Part shown: in pieces, positions 1 to 7,098 of the stretch
How positions within the stretch are numbered: the first letter of the stretch is position 1
How the letters are laid out: each line of letters opens with the position of its first letter
Source of the DNA: JBKPNJ01 sp963695705
Lineage (GTDB): Bacteria > Actinomycetota > Actinomycetes > Propionibacteriales > Nocardioidaceae
Assembly: GCA_963695705.1 (NCBI GenBank)
Contig: CAVOHB010000001.1
Span: 62,001-126,000 of the forward strand
DNA length: 64,000 nt
Direction: 5' to 3'
Translations under genes and position numbers: made by a program
Notes under the pieces: generated by a model
Database searches by the model: none
What the model saw: only the letters and a program-made list of their open reading frames with translations
What the model was told of the DNA's origin: nothing

Positions 1-824
1 CGGCCGCCGAGCAGCGTCAGCATCGCCGCGAGCGTCACTCCCCCCACCGCCGGCGGCGGGTTCGTGCCGAGCAGCCACTCGCCGAGCCGCACCCGCAGCG
101 CCGGCCGCAGCACGGGCTGGTAGGCAGCCAGGTCCGCGGTCGTCAGCAGACCCTCGTGGTCGGTGACCTCCGCGGCGATGGCGCGGGCGAGATCCCCGGC
201 GTAGAACGTCTCGACGCCGTCCGCGGCGATGGCCGCGAGCGACTCGGACAGGTCGGGAATGACAACGGTCGCGCCCTGGGCGAGCAGCTCCCCGGCTTCG
301 TCGTGCAGCACACTGCGGCTGGCCGGCTCGGTCCCGTAGACGCTGTCGTGGACGAACTCCAGATAGTGCCTGGATGCCTGACCGAGCGGGAACCCGTGCT
401 TGGCGACCTCCACCGCAGGAGCCATCAGCTCAGACCAGGGGGCCCGTCCGTACCGGCGGTGGGCCGCGTCGACCGCGGCCATCGTTCCGGGGGTCGCCAC
501 GGATCCGTGCCCGACGGTCATCGTGATGCCGCCGCCGTATCCGGTCGTGACGTCGAACGTCCCCCGGCCGAACCTGTCGGCGGGCATGCCGCGACCCGGC
601 ATCTCCACGCCGCCGTCGATGGTGACCGGAACCACGCCGTCGGCCGGTTGGACGGTCACATACCCACCGGACGCGGGAGAGACGACTCCGACCTCGGTGA
701 CCATCGCAACCATGCAGGCGGCCAGCGCGGCGTCGATCGCGTTGCCACCCGACGCGGCCAGCCGGGCGCCCGCCGCCGCGGCCAGTGGGTTCGGCGCGGC
801 CACGGCGACCCGATTCGTGGTCAC
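1..824 (-). CDS. Gamma-glutamyltransferase family protein (partial, N-terminal part)
   Basis: This is the N-terminal part (about 274 residues) of a gamma-glutamyltranspeptidase-like enzyme, which cleaves or transfers gamma-glutamyl groups from glutathione-like substrates. It runs leftward off the window edge. The minus-strand translation has the family's opening: an Ala-rich stretch, SGGNAIDAALA near residues 21-31, then a Gly-rich TGYGGG segment and the APWSELMAPAVEVAKHGF block. The autocatalytic Thr and small subunit lie outside the window, so activity cannot be judged. I chose the GTG at 824; the frame stays open upstream without a better start. No signal peptide is evident, so a cytoplasmic form is likely. 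Confidence 0.85.
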   Translation of the reverse strand, partial: MTTNRVAVAAPNPLAAAAGARLAASGGNAIDAALAACMVAMVTEVGVVSPASGGYVTVQPADGVVPVTIDGGVEMPGRGMPADRFGRGTFDVTTGYGGGITMTVGHGSVATPGTMAAVDAAHRRYGRAPWSELMAPAVEVAKHGFPLGQASRHYLEFVHDSVYGTEPASRSVLHDEAGELLAQGATVVIPDLSESLAAIAADGVETFYAGDLARAIAAEVTDHEGLLTTADLAAYQPVLRPALRVRLGEWLLGTNPPPAVGGVTLAAMLTLLGG

Positions 825-951
825 GCGCAGACCGTAGGCGATCCCTGCGGATCCCGGTAGCCCGGGCCGGCAGAAATCCGGGAGATCGGGACGCTCACTT
901 CGGTAACCTCGGCCGATCAGCCCTTCGCCGCCCTCCTTCGCGCTCGTCCCG

Positions 952-1416
952 GTGCCCCCGGGCACCCTGCGTGCCCTGCACCGCGACGGCGCCGGGCACC
1001 TCGAGTCGCCCGACGTGGACCTCCGCTGGCCGGACACGGACCGGCGGACCCTGAACTACCGGATCGACGCCCTGGACCGGCGGCCGGACGCCTGGCCGTA
1101 CCTGCTGCAGGTGGCCATCGCCGCCGACGGTGAGCTGCTCGGCCGCATCGGCTGTCACGAGGGACCGGACGGGTCCGGGGAGGTGGAGATCGGCTACTAC
1201 GTGGCCGAGGCCCGGCGAGGAGCCGGCTTGGGGGGCCGGATCGTCGATGCCTTCCTGGGATGGCTCCGCGAGCAGTCGGTGGAACGGGTCAGCGCCAGTG
1301 TGCGTCCTGACAACGTGCCGTCACTGCGGATTCTGGAACGCCGCGGGTTCGTCCGGACGGGTACGCAGATCGACGACGAGGACGGCCTCGAGCTCGTGCT
1401 GAGCCGCGCACTGTAG
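952..1416 (+). CDS. GNAT family N-acetyltransferase
   Basis: A 154-residue GNAT acetyltransferase, transferring acetyl from acetyl-CoA to an amine of unknown identity. The sequence shows the family pattern: an acidic EVEIGYYV strand, then the acetyl-CoA pyrophosphate loop ARRGAGLGG near residues 88-97, and the C-terminal LRILERRGFVRTG segment typical of RimJ/RimL-like members. GTG at 952 is the first plausible start after an upstream in-frame TAA at 904. It is transcribed divergently from the gamma-glutamyltransferase. The substrate could be a protein N-terminus, an antibiotic or a small amine. Confidence 0.85.
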   Translation: MPPGTLRALHRDGAGHLESPDVDLRWPDTDRRTLNYRIDALDRRPDAWPYLLQVAIAADGELLGRIGCHEGPDGSGEVEIGYYVAEARRGAGLGGRIVDAFLGWLREQSVERVSASVRPDNVPSLRILERRGFVRTGTQIDDEDGLELVLSRAL

Positions 1417-1463
1417 CCAGCCCCGGCTCAGCGACCGGGCGGCCGATTTGACACGATCGCGGC

Positions 1464-2273
1464 ATGACATCCACATCGTCCACACCGTCGGTCCCCCAGG
1501 ACGGCGTCCGGCTCCCGAGCGGCGCGACCATGCCGCTGCTCGGGTTCGGGACCTGGCAGATCACCGGCCGGGAGGCGCTGCAGGCCGTGACCTCGGCGGT
1601 GGAGGCGGGCTACCGGCACATCGACACCGCCACCGTCTACGGCAACGAGCGTGAGGTCGGTTCGGCGCTGCGCGCCGTCGGCACGGACCGCGACAGCCTG
1701 TTCGTCACCACCAAGCTGCCGCCGCACCGCCGCGGGGCCGAGCCGGAGACCCTCAGGTCGAGCCTGGAGTCGCTCGGCACCGACTACGTCGACCTCTGGT
1801 TGATCCACTGGCCGCCGAACGACGGCGTCGGCCTCGACCTCTGGAAAGCGCTGGTTCGCGCACGTGACGAGGGCCTGGCCCGCGACATCGGAGTGAGCAA
1901 CTACTCGCTTACGCAGATCGAGGAGCTGGTGGCCACCACCGGCGTCACACCCGCGGTGAACCAGATCGAGTGGAGCCCGAAGCTCTTCGACGCGAGCATC
2001 CTCGCCGGCCACCGCGAACACGGGGTCGCCCTCGAGGGGTACAGCGCGCTGCGCGGCGGGACGCTCGAGCATCCGGTGATCGTGGAGATCGCCGAGCGGC
2101 TGTCACGTACTCCCGCGCAGGTCATCATCCGCTGGCACCTCGAGCACAACGTGGTGGTCATCCCGAAGTCGCGCTCTCGTGAGCGAATCCTCTCCAACGC
2201 CGACGTCGGTGGGTTCGAGCTCAGCGCCGAGGACGTCAGGTCGCTGGACTCCCTCGGGTCAGCGGCCGGCTGA
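1464..2273 (+). CDS. Aldo/keto reductase
   Basis: A 269-residue NADPH-dependent aldo/keto reductase of the AKR5 (2,5-diketo-D-gluconate reductase-like) type, a cytoplasmic TIM barrel reducing aldehydes or ketones. The catalytic tetrad is visible in order: Asp in HIDTA, Tyr in VYGNE, Lys in TTKLPP and His in LIHWPP. The C-terminal IPKSRSRERI segment is the usual cofactor-phosphate site. GFGTWQ near residue 30 marks the barrel's first strand. The physiological substrate cannot be read from the sequence. It converges with the YCII gene on the opposite strand. Confidence 0.93.
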   Translation: MTSTSSTPSVPQDGVRLPSGATMPLLGFGTWQITGREALQAVTSAVEAGYRHIDTATVYGNEREVGSALRAVGTDRDSLFVTTKLPPHRRGAEPETLRSSLESLGTDYVDLWLIHWPPNDGVGLDLWKALVRARDEGLARDIGVSNYSLTQIEELVATTGVTPAVNQIEWSPKLFDASILAGHREHGVALEGYSALRGGTLEHPVIVEIAERLSRTPAQVIIRWHLEHNVVVIPKSRSRERILSNADVGGFELSAEDVRSLDSLGSAAG

Positions 2274-2340
2274 GCGGGCGCTGCCGACAGCGGCCGCGTC
2301 GGACGGCTGCCGCGGAGGGGTTGCTCCGGACGGGCCGGCC

Positions 2341-2646
2341 TCACAGGTCCAGCGGGACCGCGGACATCCCCGGCATCCACGGCCGGACCCGCGGGGTCAG
2401 CAAACCGGCGCGCACAGCGGGATCGGCCCGCGCGGACGCCTCCGCCTGCTCGACGCCCGCGAACCGGATAATGGCCATCCCGCCGCCCTCGTCGTCGAGG
2501 AACGGCCCGCCCATCACCAGGCTCCGTGCCTCCAGCCAGGCCTGCATGGTGCCGATGTGGGCGCCGACGCCCTCCTGGTCCTGCAACGACAGGCCGGTGA
2601 CCCAGGCCGGGCCGGGGAGATGCTGGACGACCTGGAAGCCGTTCAC
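2341..2646 (-). CDS. YCII-related domain protein
   Basis: A 101-residue small alpha/beta-barrel protein with YciI/YCII-like features: HIGTMQAWLEARSLVMGGPF followed by MAIIRFAGVEQAEASARADPAV. The family resembles muconolactone isomerases and EthD-like dimers and usually has no defined reaction. It is the third gene of an ArsR-SRPBCC-YCII operon. Its GTG start overlaps the stop of the SRPBCC gene in a GTGA, which implies translational coupling and fixes the start at 2646. The pairing with an AHSA1-type protein suggests a shared small-molecule role, but the ligand is unknown. Confidence 0.85.
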   Translation of the reverse strand: MNGFQVVQHLPGPAWVTGLSLQDQEGVGAHIGTMQAWLEARSLVMGGPFLDDEGGGMAIIRFAGVEQAEASARADPAVRAGLLTPRVRPWMPGMSAVPLDL

Positions 2647-3107
2647 GCGGCCGCCCCGACGAAGCCCCCGAGCACCACATCCCAGCCCGACCGGTAGTTC
2701 TCCAGCATGGCCGTGTGGCCCCGCAGGCGCTCCCAGCCACTGTGGCGCAGGCGGACGTGCGTGCCCCCCGGAATCGGCGCGAAGTCGACGGAGACCTCGG
2801 TGTGGTCGTCGGGATCGGCTCCGGGGTGCCACGTGAACGCAACCCGGGTGGGCGGCTCCCACACCGTCACGGTTCCCCAGGGGCACTCGGTTCCGTCCTC
2901 GAGCTGCTCGATGATTGCCGCGTGGTCGAGGGTGAGCATGGCTGAGGACGCACCGCCCACGGAGTGGGTCGCCATCGGCCACCAGGAATGAATCCGGGCG
3001 GTGAACAGGTCGAAGGCGCGCTCGGGCGCGCAGGGCACGACGACCTCCTTGACGATCGAGGGAATGGCGCCGGAGATGGTGGCGCTAGGGGTGGTGGTCA
3101 TCTTCAT
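2643..3107 (-). CDS. SRPBCC (AHSA1-like) domain protein
   Basis: A 154-residue START/Bet v1-like fold protein of the activator-of-Hsp90 homology-1-like bacterial group, a hydrophobic-ligand-binding cavity protein. Visible hallmarks are VVPCAPERAFDLFTARIHSWW near the N-terminus, the EPPTRVAFTWHPG strand and the final GWDVVLGGF helix. ATG at 3107 is preferred; ATG at 3101 (two codons on) is possible. Its start lies inside the 3' end of the ArsR gene (23-nt overlap) and its stop overlaps the YCII start, so the three are one operon. ArsR-AHSA1 pairs are common in actinobacteria; the inducing ligand is unknown. Confidence 0.88.
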   Translation of the reverse strand: MKMTTTPSATISGAIPSIVKEVVVPCAPERAFDLFTARIHSWWPMATHSVGGASSAMLTLDHAAIIEQLEDGTECPWGTVTVWEPPTRVAFTWHPGADPDDHTEVSVDFAPIPGGTHVRLRHSGWERLRGHTAMLENYRSGWDVVLGGFVGAAA

Positions 3108-3477
3108 GGTTTGTCCGATCTGGTCCGAGGTGGCTCGCTGACTCGGTGTGGCTGGGCGGATGGGCTTGGCCGGCCGGTCCGGGCGAACCGGCGTAGCCGG
3201 CGAACGCGTCGAGGACATCTGTCCAGAACTCCTCGACGTACTGGCGGAGCATGTCCAGACCCCTGGTGTCGATCCGGTACAGGTTCCGGGTGCCCACCTG
3301 GACGTGCGACACGAGTCGCGACCGCTCGAGCACACGTAGATGCTTCGACACCGCCGGCCGCGACACCGGAAGGGTCTCGGCGATCTGGCCGACACTCAGC
3401 TCGGACGACCGCAGCCGGTGCAGGATGCGGCGTCGCGTGCCGTCTCCCAGTGCGTCGAGAACCTGTTCGTAACTCAT
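3085..3477 (-). CDS. ArsR-family transcriptional regulator
   Basis: A 130-residue winged-helix repressor. The helix-turn-helix is at about residues 28-56 (VGQIAETLPVSRPAVSKHL), with the wing around RNLYRIDTRG. The protein has no cysteine, so it is not a classic thiolate metal sensor; ArsR proteins paired with SRPBCC proteins are usually treated as ligand-responsive or unknown. The first gene of its operon, it overlaps the SRPBCC start. A palindromic operator covers its own ATG, so autorepression is likely. The His/Asp-rich tail (NHEDDHHP) is translated in the overlap with the next gene. Confidence 0.92.
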   Translation of the reverse strand: MSYEQVLDALGDGTRRRILHRLRSSELSVGQIAETLPVSRPAVSKHLRVLERSRLVSHVQVGTRNLYRIDTRGLDMLRQYVEEFWTDVLDAFAGYAGSPGPAGQAHPPSHTESASHLGPDRTNHEDDHHP

Positions 3478-3492
3478 GAGTTACGGTAACTC
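3469..3492. promoter_or_regulatory. Predicted ArsR operator overlapping the arsR-like start codon
   Basis: Three alternating half-sites GTAACTC/GAGTTAC form a perfect 16-bp palindrome GTAACTCATGAGTTAC (3469-3484) and an overlapping 15-bp palindrome GAGTTAC-G-GTAACTC (3478-3492). The first is centred on the regulator's ATG. Its position downstream of the -10 box suits autorepression. Seen directly in the sequence; binding is inferred. Confidence 0.7.
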
Positions 3493-3518
3493 TACGGCTA
3501 CCATTGCGCCTCCGTCAA
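3489..3518 (-). promoter_or_regulatory. Predicted promoter of the ArsR-SRPBCC-YCII operon
   Basis: On the minus strand, TTGACG (3518-3513) is separated by 18 nt from TAGAGT (3494-3489). The ATG at 3477 begins 11 nt after the -10 box, so the transcript would have almost no leader. The -10 overlaps the second operator half-site pair. Confidence 0.55.
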
Positions 3519-3618
3519 CCCCGTCACGAACACGGCCGCGCCTTCGCTTGCGTCGGTTGAACCACGGGTATGCGGCGTGCGTTCTGTGCGTGATGCGACC
3601 ACACCCTTGGAGGGACTC

Positions 3619-4707
3619 ATGCGTACGTTGCGCAACTCACCTCAGACCCGGTTCGCGACGGGGGCGGCGCTCTTCGGCGTCACGCTCGCCCTCGGATTCG
3701 GTGCGAACCCCGCCGCCGGCGTCTCGTCAGCCCACGTCGCCCGGGACGGCAACCACGGCTACACGCAGGTCAACCTCGTCTCCGACGTGCCCGGTCTGGC
3801 GAAGGTCACCGACGCCCACGTGGTCAACCCCTGGGGAGTCTCGTTCGGTCCCCAGACACCGCTGTGGGTGGCGAACAACGGCACCGCGACGAGCACGATC
3901 TACGCCGGGGCCAACGGCACCGGCCCGATCAGCACCGTCCCGTTGGTCGTGGATGTACCCGAGGGTGTGACGGGCACCGTGTTCAACGGCACGAGCAGGT
4001 TCCATGTGCCGGGCACGCATGGCACACCGGCACTCTTCCTGTTCGACTCGCTCGGTGGTGACATCGCCGCGTGGACCTCGACCGACCCGGTGAGCACCGC
4101 GGCGACGACGGTGAAACACGTGCCGGGAGCGGTGTTCACCGGCCTCACGCTGGCGCGCAGCGGGGACGGCGCTCGGCTCTACGCGGCGGACGCCGCCGGC
4201 GGAGTCCGTGTCTACAACGGCAACTTCCACCAGGTCGACGTGTTCAGGGATCACCACCTGCAGGGCCTGGGGCTGAGCCCCTACGGGATCCAGGCGATCG
4301 GGCACTGGATCTACGTGACCTACGCGCCGGCACCCGGAGTCACCGCGACGTTCGACGGCGCGGTGGACGTGTTCTCCCCGAGCGGCGAGCTGCACCGACG
4401 GTTGATCACCGGCGGCAAGCTGGACGACCCGTGGGGACTCGCCCTGGCCCCCGAGCACTGGGGCCAGTTCGGCGGCGACCTCCTGGTGGGCAACGAGGAG
4501 GACGGGAAGATCAACGCCTACAACCCGCACAGCGGAAAGTGGCAGGGCGTCCTGAGTGACGGGAAGGGGAATCCACTGGTCAACGACGGGCTCTGGGGCA
4601 TCGCGTTCGGCAACGGCGTGATCGGCACCCCCCGCAGGCTGATCTTCGCCGCCGGCATCGATGAGTACGCCCACGGCCTGGTGGGGACGATCCAGCCGGC
4701 CCACTGA
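3619..4707 (+). CDS. Secreted TIGR03118-family protein (beta-propeller-like)
   Basis: A 362-residue exported protein. The N-terminus has an Arg-containing n-region and a hydrophobic core (ATGAALFGVTLALGFGA) ending near NPAAGVSSA, which suits a Sec signal peptide. The body matches the TIGR03118 pattern seen in secreted bacterial proteins: YTQVNLVSDVPG, then NPWGVSFG, PLWVANNGT, a central LYAADAAGG repeat-like strand, and DDPWGLALAP near the C-terminus. NHL-like repeats suggest a beta-propeller. Its function is unknown. ATG at 3619 is chosen over the upstream ATG (3577) because GGAGGG sits about 5 nt before it. A strong hairpin follows at 4726-4762. Confidence 0.85.
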   Translation: MRTLRNSPQTRFATGAALFGVTLALGFGANPAAGVSSAHVARDGNHGYTQVNLVSDVPGLAKVTDAHVVNPWGVSFGPQTPLWVANNGTATSTIYAGANGTGPISTVPLVVDVPEGVTGTVFNGTSRFHVPGTHGTPALFLFDSLGGDIAAWTSTDPVSTAATTVKHVPGAVFTGLTLARSGDGARLYAADAAGGVRVYNGNFHQVDVFRDHHLQGLGLSPYGIQAIGHWIYVTYAPAPGVTATFDGAVDVFSPSGELHRRLITGGKLDDPWGLALAPEHWGQFGGDLLVGNEEDGKINAYNPHSGKWQGVLSDGKGNPLVNDGLWGIAFGNGVIGTPRRLIFAAGIDEYAHGLVGTIQPAH

Positions 4708-4725
4708 GCCGAACGGACTCGGGGC

Positions 4726-4762
4726 GCGAGGCGCCGGGCCTGACACCTACCCGGCGCCTCGC
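4726..4762 (+). terminator. Predicted hairpin terminator after the TIGR03118-type gene
   Basis: A perfect 13-bp stem (GCGAGGCGCCGGG pairing with CCCGGCGCCTCGC) with an 11-nt loop lies about 20 nt after the stop at 4707. There is no T-tract, which is usual for high-G+C actinobacteria. Confidence 0.65.
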
Positions 4763-4866
4763 GGCACTCGTGCCACCGGCATCACCCATCGGGTCGGCCC
4801 GAACTTTCCGGCCGCAACGCCGCGTCGCTCCATCCCCGACGCGCAGTCCGGGTCTACCCTCCTGGC

Positions 4867-5562
4867 ATGAATCCTCTCCAGGGTGTGCTCAGCGAAGCCT
4901 GGGCGATGTACAAGGCCCATGCGCAGCATCTGCTGACAGTGGCTTTCGTCATCTACGTCGTCGCCGCGCTGATCGAGCTCGTGCTCGCTGGTCTGCTCGG
5001 TTGGGTCGGCGCCGTGCTGGCGGCGATCGTGGGCATCATCGCTGCCTACCTGCTGCAGGCGGCGCTGGTGAAGGCCGTTGACGACGTTCGCGACGGTCGG
5101 GTCGACCTGTCGCTGGGCGAGACGCTTCAGGCGGCCAAGCCCGCCGTCGCCCGGGTGGCCGGTGCCTCCATCCTGGCGGGCATCGCGATCGTCATCGGGC
5201 TCATCCTGTTCATCGTTCCCGGCCTGTTCCTGCTCACGATCTGGTGCCTGATCGTGCCGGTCATCGTGCTCGAGGGAGCCGGTATCGGCGCAGCGTTCGG
5301 CCGCAGCCAGCAACTCGTCAAGGGTCACGGGTGGCAGGTCTTCGGCACGATCATCCTGGTGTTCCTGCTTCTGTTGGTGGTGAGCCTGGTGATCGGCCTC
5401 ATCCTCGCCGTGCTGCCGTATGCCTTGCGGCAGGCCATCAGCGGGGTCGTCTCAGGGACGCTCATCTCACCGTTCCTCGCGCTGGTGGTGACGTTGGCCT
5501 TCTTCCGGCTGCGAAGCGCGCACACTGACACGGCCGGCCCCGCGAACCCGGGTGTCATGTGA
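4867..5562 (+). CDS. Multi-pass membrane protein, function unknown
   Basis: A 231-residue polytopic membrane protein. About five to six hydrophobic segments are visible: residues 20-60 (VIYVVAALIELVLAGLLGW, then VGAVLAAIVGIIAAYLL), about 97-140 (SILAGIAIVIGLILFIVPG, then FLLTIWCLIVPVIVL), about 160-185 and about 195-215. The layout resembles the membrane domain found with glycerophosphodiester phosphodiesterases and UPF0259-like proteins, where a FIVPG kink and VLEG...AFGRS motif are common. No catalytic residues are visible. It is a stand-alone gene, convergent with the monooxygenase-like gene. Confidence 0.75.
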   Translation: MNPLQGVLSEAWAMYKAHAQHLLTVAFVIYVVAALIELVLAGLLGWVGAVLAAIVGIIAAYLLQAALVKAVDDVRDGRVDLSLGETLQAAKPAVARVAGASILAGIAIVIGLILFIVPGLFLLTIWCLIVPVIVLEGAGIGAAFGRSQQLVKGHGWQVFGTIILVFLLLLVVSLVIGLILAVLPYALRQAISGVVSGTLISPFLALVVTLAFFRLRSAHTDTAGPANPGVM

Positions 5563-5611
5563 GTTCCTAGGCCCGCGATGCGCGATCGGCCGCTCAGCGG
5601 TTCCGGGGTGG

Positions 5612-5893
5612 CTAGCCCATGTAGCTGTGTGCCTCGAAGAAGGACATCATCGGTGGCCCGGGGATGCCGACCTCGGCGGTGATGGGCCCGATCTTCTCCT
5701 GGGCGAAGGAGTCGAACGCCTCCCGCGTCTCCCATACGTCGGTGACGCGCAGGCCCCCGTCTACCAGCGTCACCCAGTGGAACAGCGCCCCTTCGGGGGC
5801 GGGCCCACCCTTCTCCAGGCCCATCCTGTCGATCACCTGGTCGTACTGCTCCAGCGTGCAGCCGTCGAAGTCCATGACCACTGCGATCGCCAC
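5612..5893 (-). CDS. Small antibiotic-biosynthesis-monooxygenase-like (dimeric alpha/beta barrel) protein
   Basis: A 93-residue protein with the layout of ABM/EthD-like dimeric alpha/beta barrels: a first strand AVVMDFDGCTLEQYDQV, a central FHWVTLVDGGLRVTDVWET and a helix AFDSFAQEKIGPI. Similar small proteins are widespread in actinobacteria and mostly uncharacterised. GTG at 5893 is supported by GAGGAGGG about 5 nt upstream. No operon partner is evident. It could be a cofactor-free monooxygenase or merely a binding protein. Confidence 0.7.
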   Translation of the reverse strand: MAIAVVMDFDGCTLEQYDQVIDRMGLEKGGPAPEGALFHWVTLVDGGLRVTDVWETREAFDSFAQEKIGPITAEVGIPGPPMMSFFEAHSYMG

Positions 5894-5933
5894 CGAACCC
5901 TCCTCTGGTCCCCCGAGCTCTCAAGACTGTCCA

Positions 5934-5995
5934 CCGCACGCTAGTCCCGCCCCGCCGGGTCGACAATGGCGACGATCGTCACCACCCTTCCGGGC
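5934..5995 (-). pseudogene. Relic of a serine-hydrolase 3' end
   Basis: Read on the minus strand this stretch encodes a 3'-terminal peptide ending VAIVDPAGRD then TAG. That closely matches the real end of the serine hydrolase at 7099 (LVDPAGRD, TAG). Over 43 aligned bases (5941-5983 against 7099-7141) I count 37 identities by eye, then similarity stops. No upstream hydrolase sequence remains, because the SnoaL-like gene ends at 6011. I infer a partial duplicate left by an old tandem duplication; an alternative is a conserved 3'-end element. Confidence 0.45.
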
Positions 5996-6010
5996 GGCCG
6001 ACAGGGCGGA

Positions 6011-6982
6011 TCAGGTTCTCTTTCCTTGCATTCTTGCCACCTGGTCACGGGCCGCAGAGCTCTCGGGCATCGGATCGCCGTGCCGGTGCACGACCTTCCA
6101 CTGCCCGTTCTCCCGTCGGAGGATCGTCGTGACGCGCAGGACGTACGCCGCGGGCTCTGCGGATCCGACCGCCGTCGTCGTGTGCTCGTACCCGACGAGG
6201 TAGGCAAGATCGCCACTGCCGCCGGCTGCGATCACCTCGTTCTCGAACGACTCACAGCGGGAGAACTGCGACGCCAGGAAGTCGAACGCCGGGGCGATCT
6301 GGTCCCAGCCGATCTTCGTCAGCGCAGCTCCGAAGAAGGTCACGGGGTCGTTCCGGGACCAGATGGCAGGGCGCGCCCCGGAGTCGCCGTTGCGAAGTGC
6401 CATCTCGGCGGCATCCAGGGTTTCTAGGAACGAGCCGATGATGTGGTCTGCGTCAACCAGGCCGTCCTGACCGCTCCCGTCACCGCTCGTCCGGAGATCG
6501 CCGGCCGTGGGAGCGTGGTCAGACACCTCGGCCGGTATTGCGCCGGTATCGGTGCGTCGCGCCAGGACGTTGCGGGCGGACTCGTCGTACGGGTCACCGT
6601 GCCGGTGGACGACCTTCCAGGCACCGCCCTCGCGCCGGAACACTGTTGTGACCCGCAGGTCGTACTGGACGGGCCCGGAACTGCCGCCGGCGGCGATCGA
6701 GCGTTCGATCGCCACCACATATCCGAGGGCACCGCTTACCCCGGCTGCGAGGACTTCGTACTCACAGGACTCGCCGCCGAGAAAGCTGGCCGCCAACCGC
6801 CGGAACGCCGGTTCGATCTCGCCCCATCCGCGTCCTGACAGCTCGGCACCGAACAGCGTCACCGGGTCGTTGCGTGACCACAGGGCCATTCGCGGACCCG
6901 GGTCCCCCTGCTGGAGAGCCAGGACTTCTTGCTTGAGCCGGGGCATGACGGTTCCGAGGAAGGCTTCAACCGCGTCGACCAT
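6011..6982 (-). CDS. Tandem SnoaL-like (NTF2-fold) protein
   Basis: A 323-residue protein made of two copies of a SnoaL/NTF2-like domain (about residues 5-155 and 175-315). Both copies carry the same landmarks: GDPGPR..LWSRNDPVTLFGAEL against GDSGARPAIWSRNDPVTFFGAAL, then an RVTT..RRE strand and KVVHRHGDP near the end. The two halves still align at DNA level with an exact 519-nt (173-codon) offset, for example 6081 with 6600. They are joined by an Asp/Gly-rich linker. ATG at 6982 is preferred to an upstream ATG because GGGAGGG lies just before it. The fold binds small hydrophobic ligands or acts as an isomerase; the substrate is unknown. Confidence 0.8.
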   Translation of the reverse strand: MVDAVEAFLGTVMPRLKQEVLALQQGDPGPRMALWSRNDPVTLFGAELSGRGWGEIEPAFRRLAASFLGGESCEYEVLAAGVSGALGYVVAIERSIAAGGSSGPVQYDLRVTTVFRREGGAWKVVHRHGDPYDESARNVLARRTDTGAIPAEVSDHAPTAGDLRTSGDGSGQDGLVDADHIIGSFLETLDAAEMALRNGDSGARPAIWSRNDPVTFFGAALTKIGWDQIAPAFDFLASQFSRCESFENEVIAAGGSGDLAYLVGYEHTTTAVGSAEPAAYVLRVTTILRRENGQWKVVHRHGDPMPESSAARDQVARMQGKRT

Positions 6983-7098
6983 GATCCCTCCCTTCGCACC
7001 GAGTCGCACCGTCACGCCTTCAACGGACTACCGGCTGCCGGGCATGCTCGGGGCACCCCTCCCCGGGCTTCCGCTATGTCTCGGATGTGCGGCGAACG

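Noticed and set aside
156..860. Plus-strand reading frames over the gamma-glutamyltransferase gene
   Set aside because: They are mirror frames of the minus-strand gene with Arg/Gly-rich composition and no domain similarity.
1428..2072. Minus-strand frame across the aldo/keto reductase gene
   Set aside because: A shadow frame; the plus-strand product has the full catalytic tetrad.
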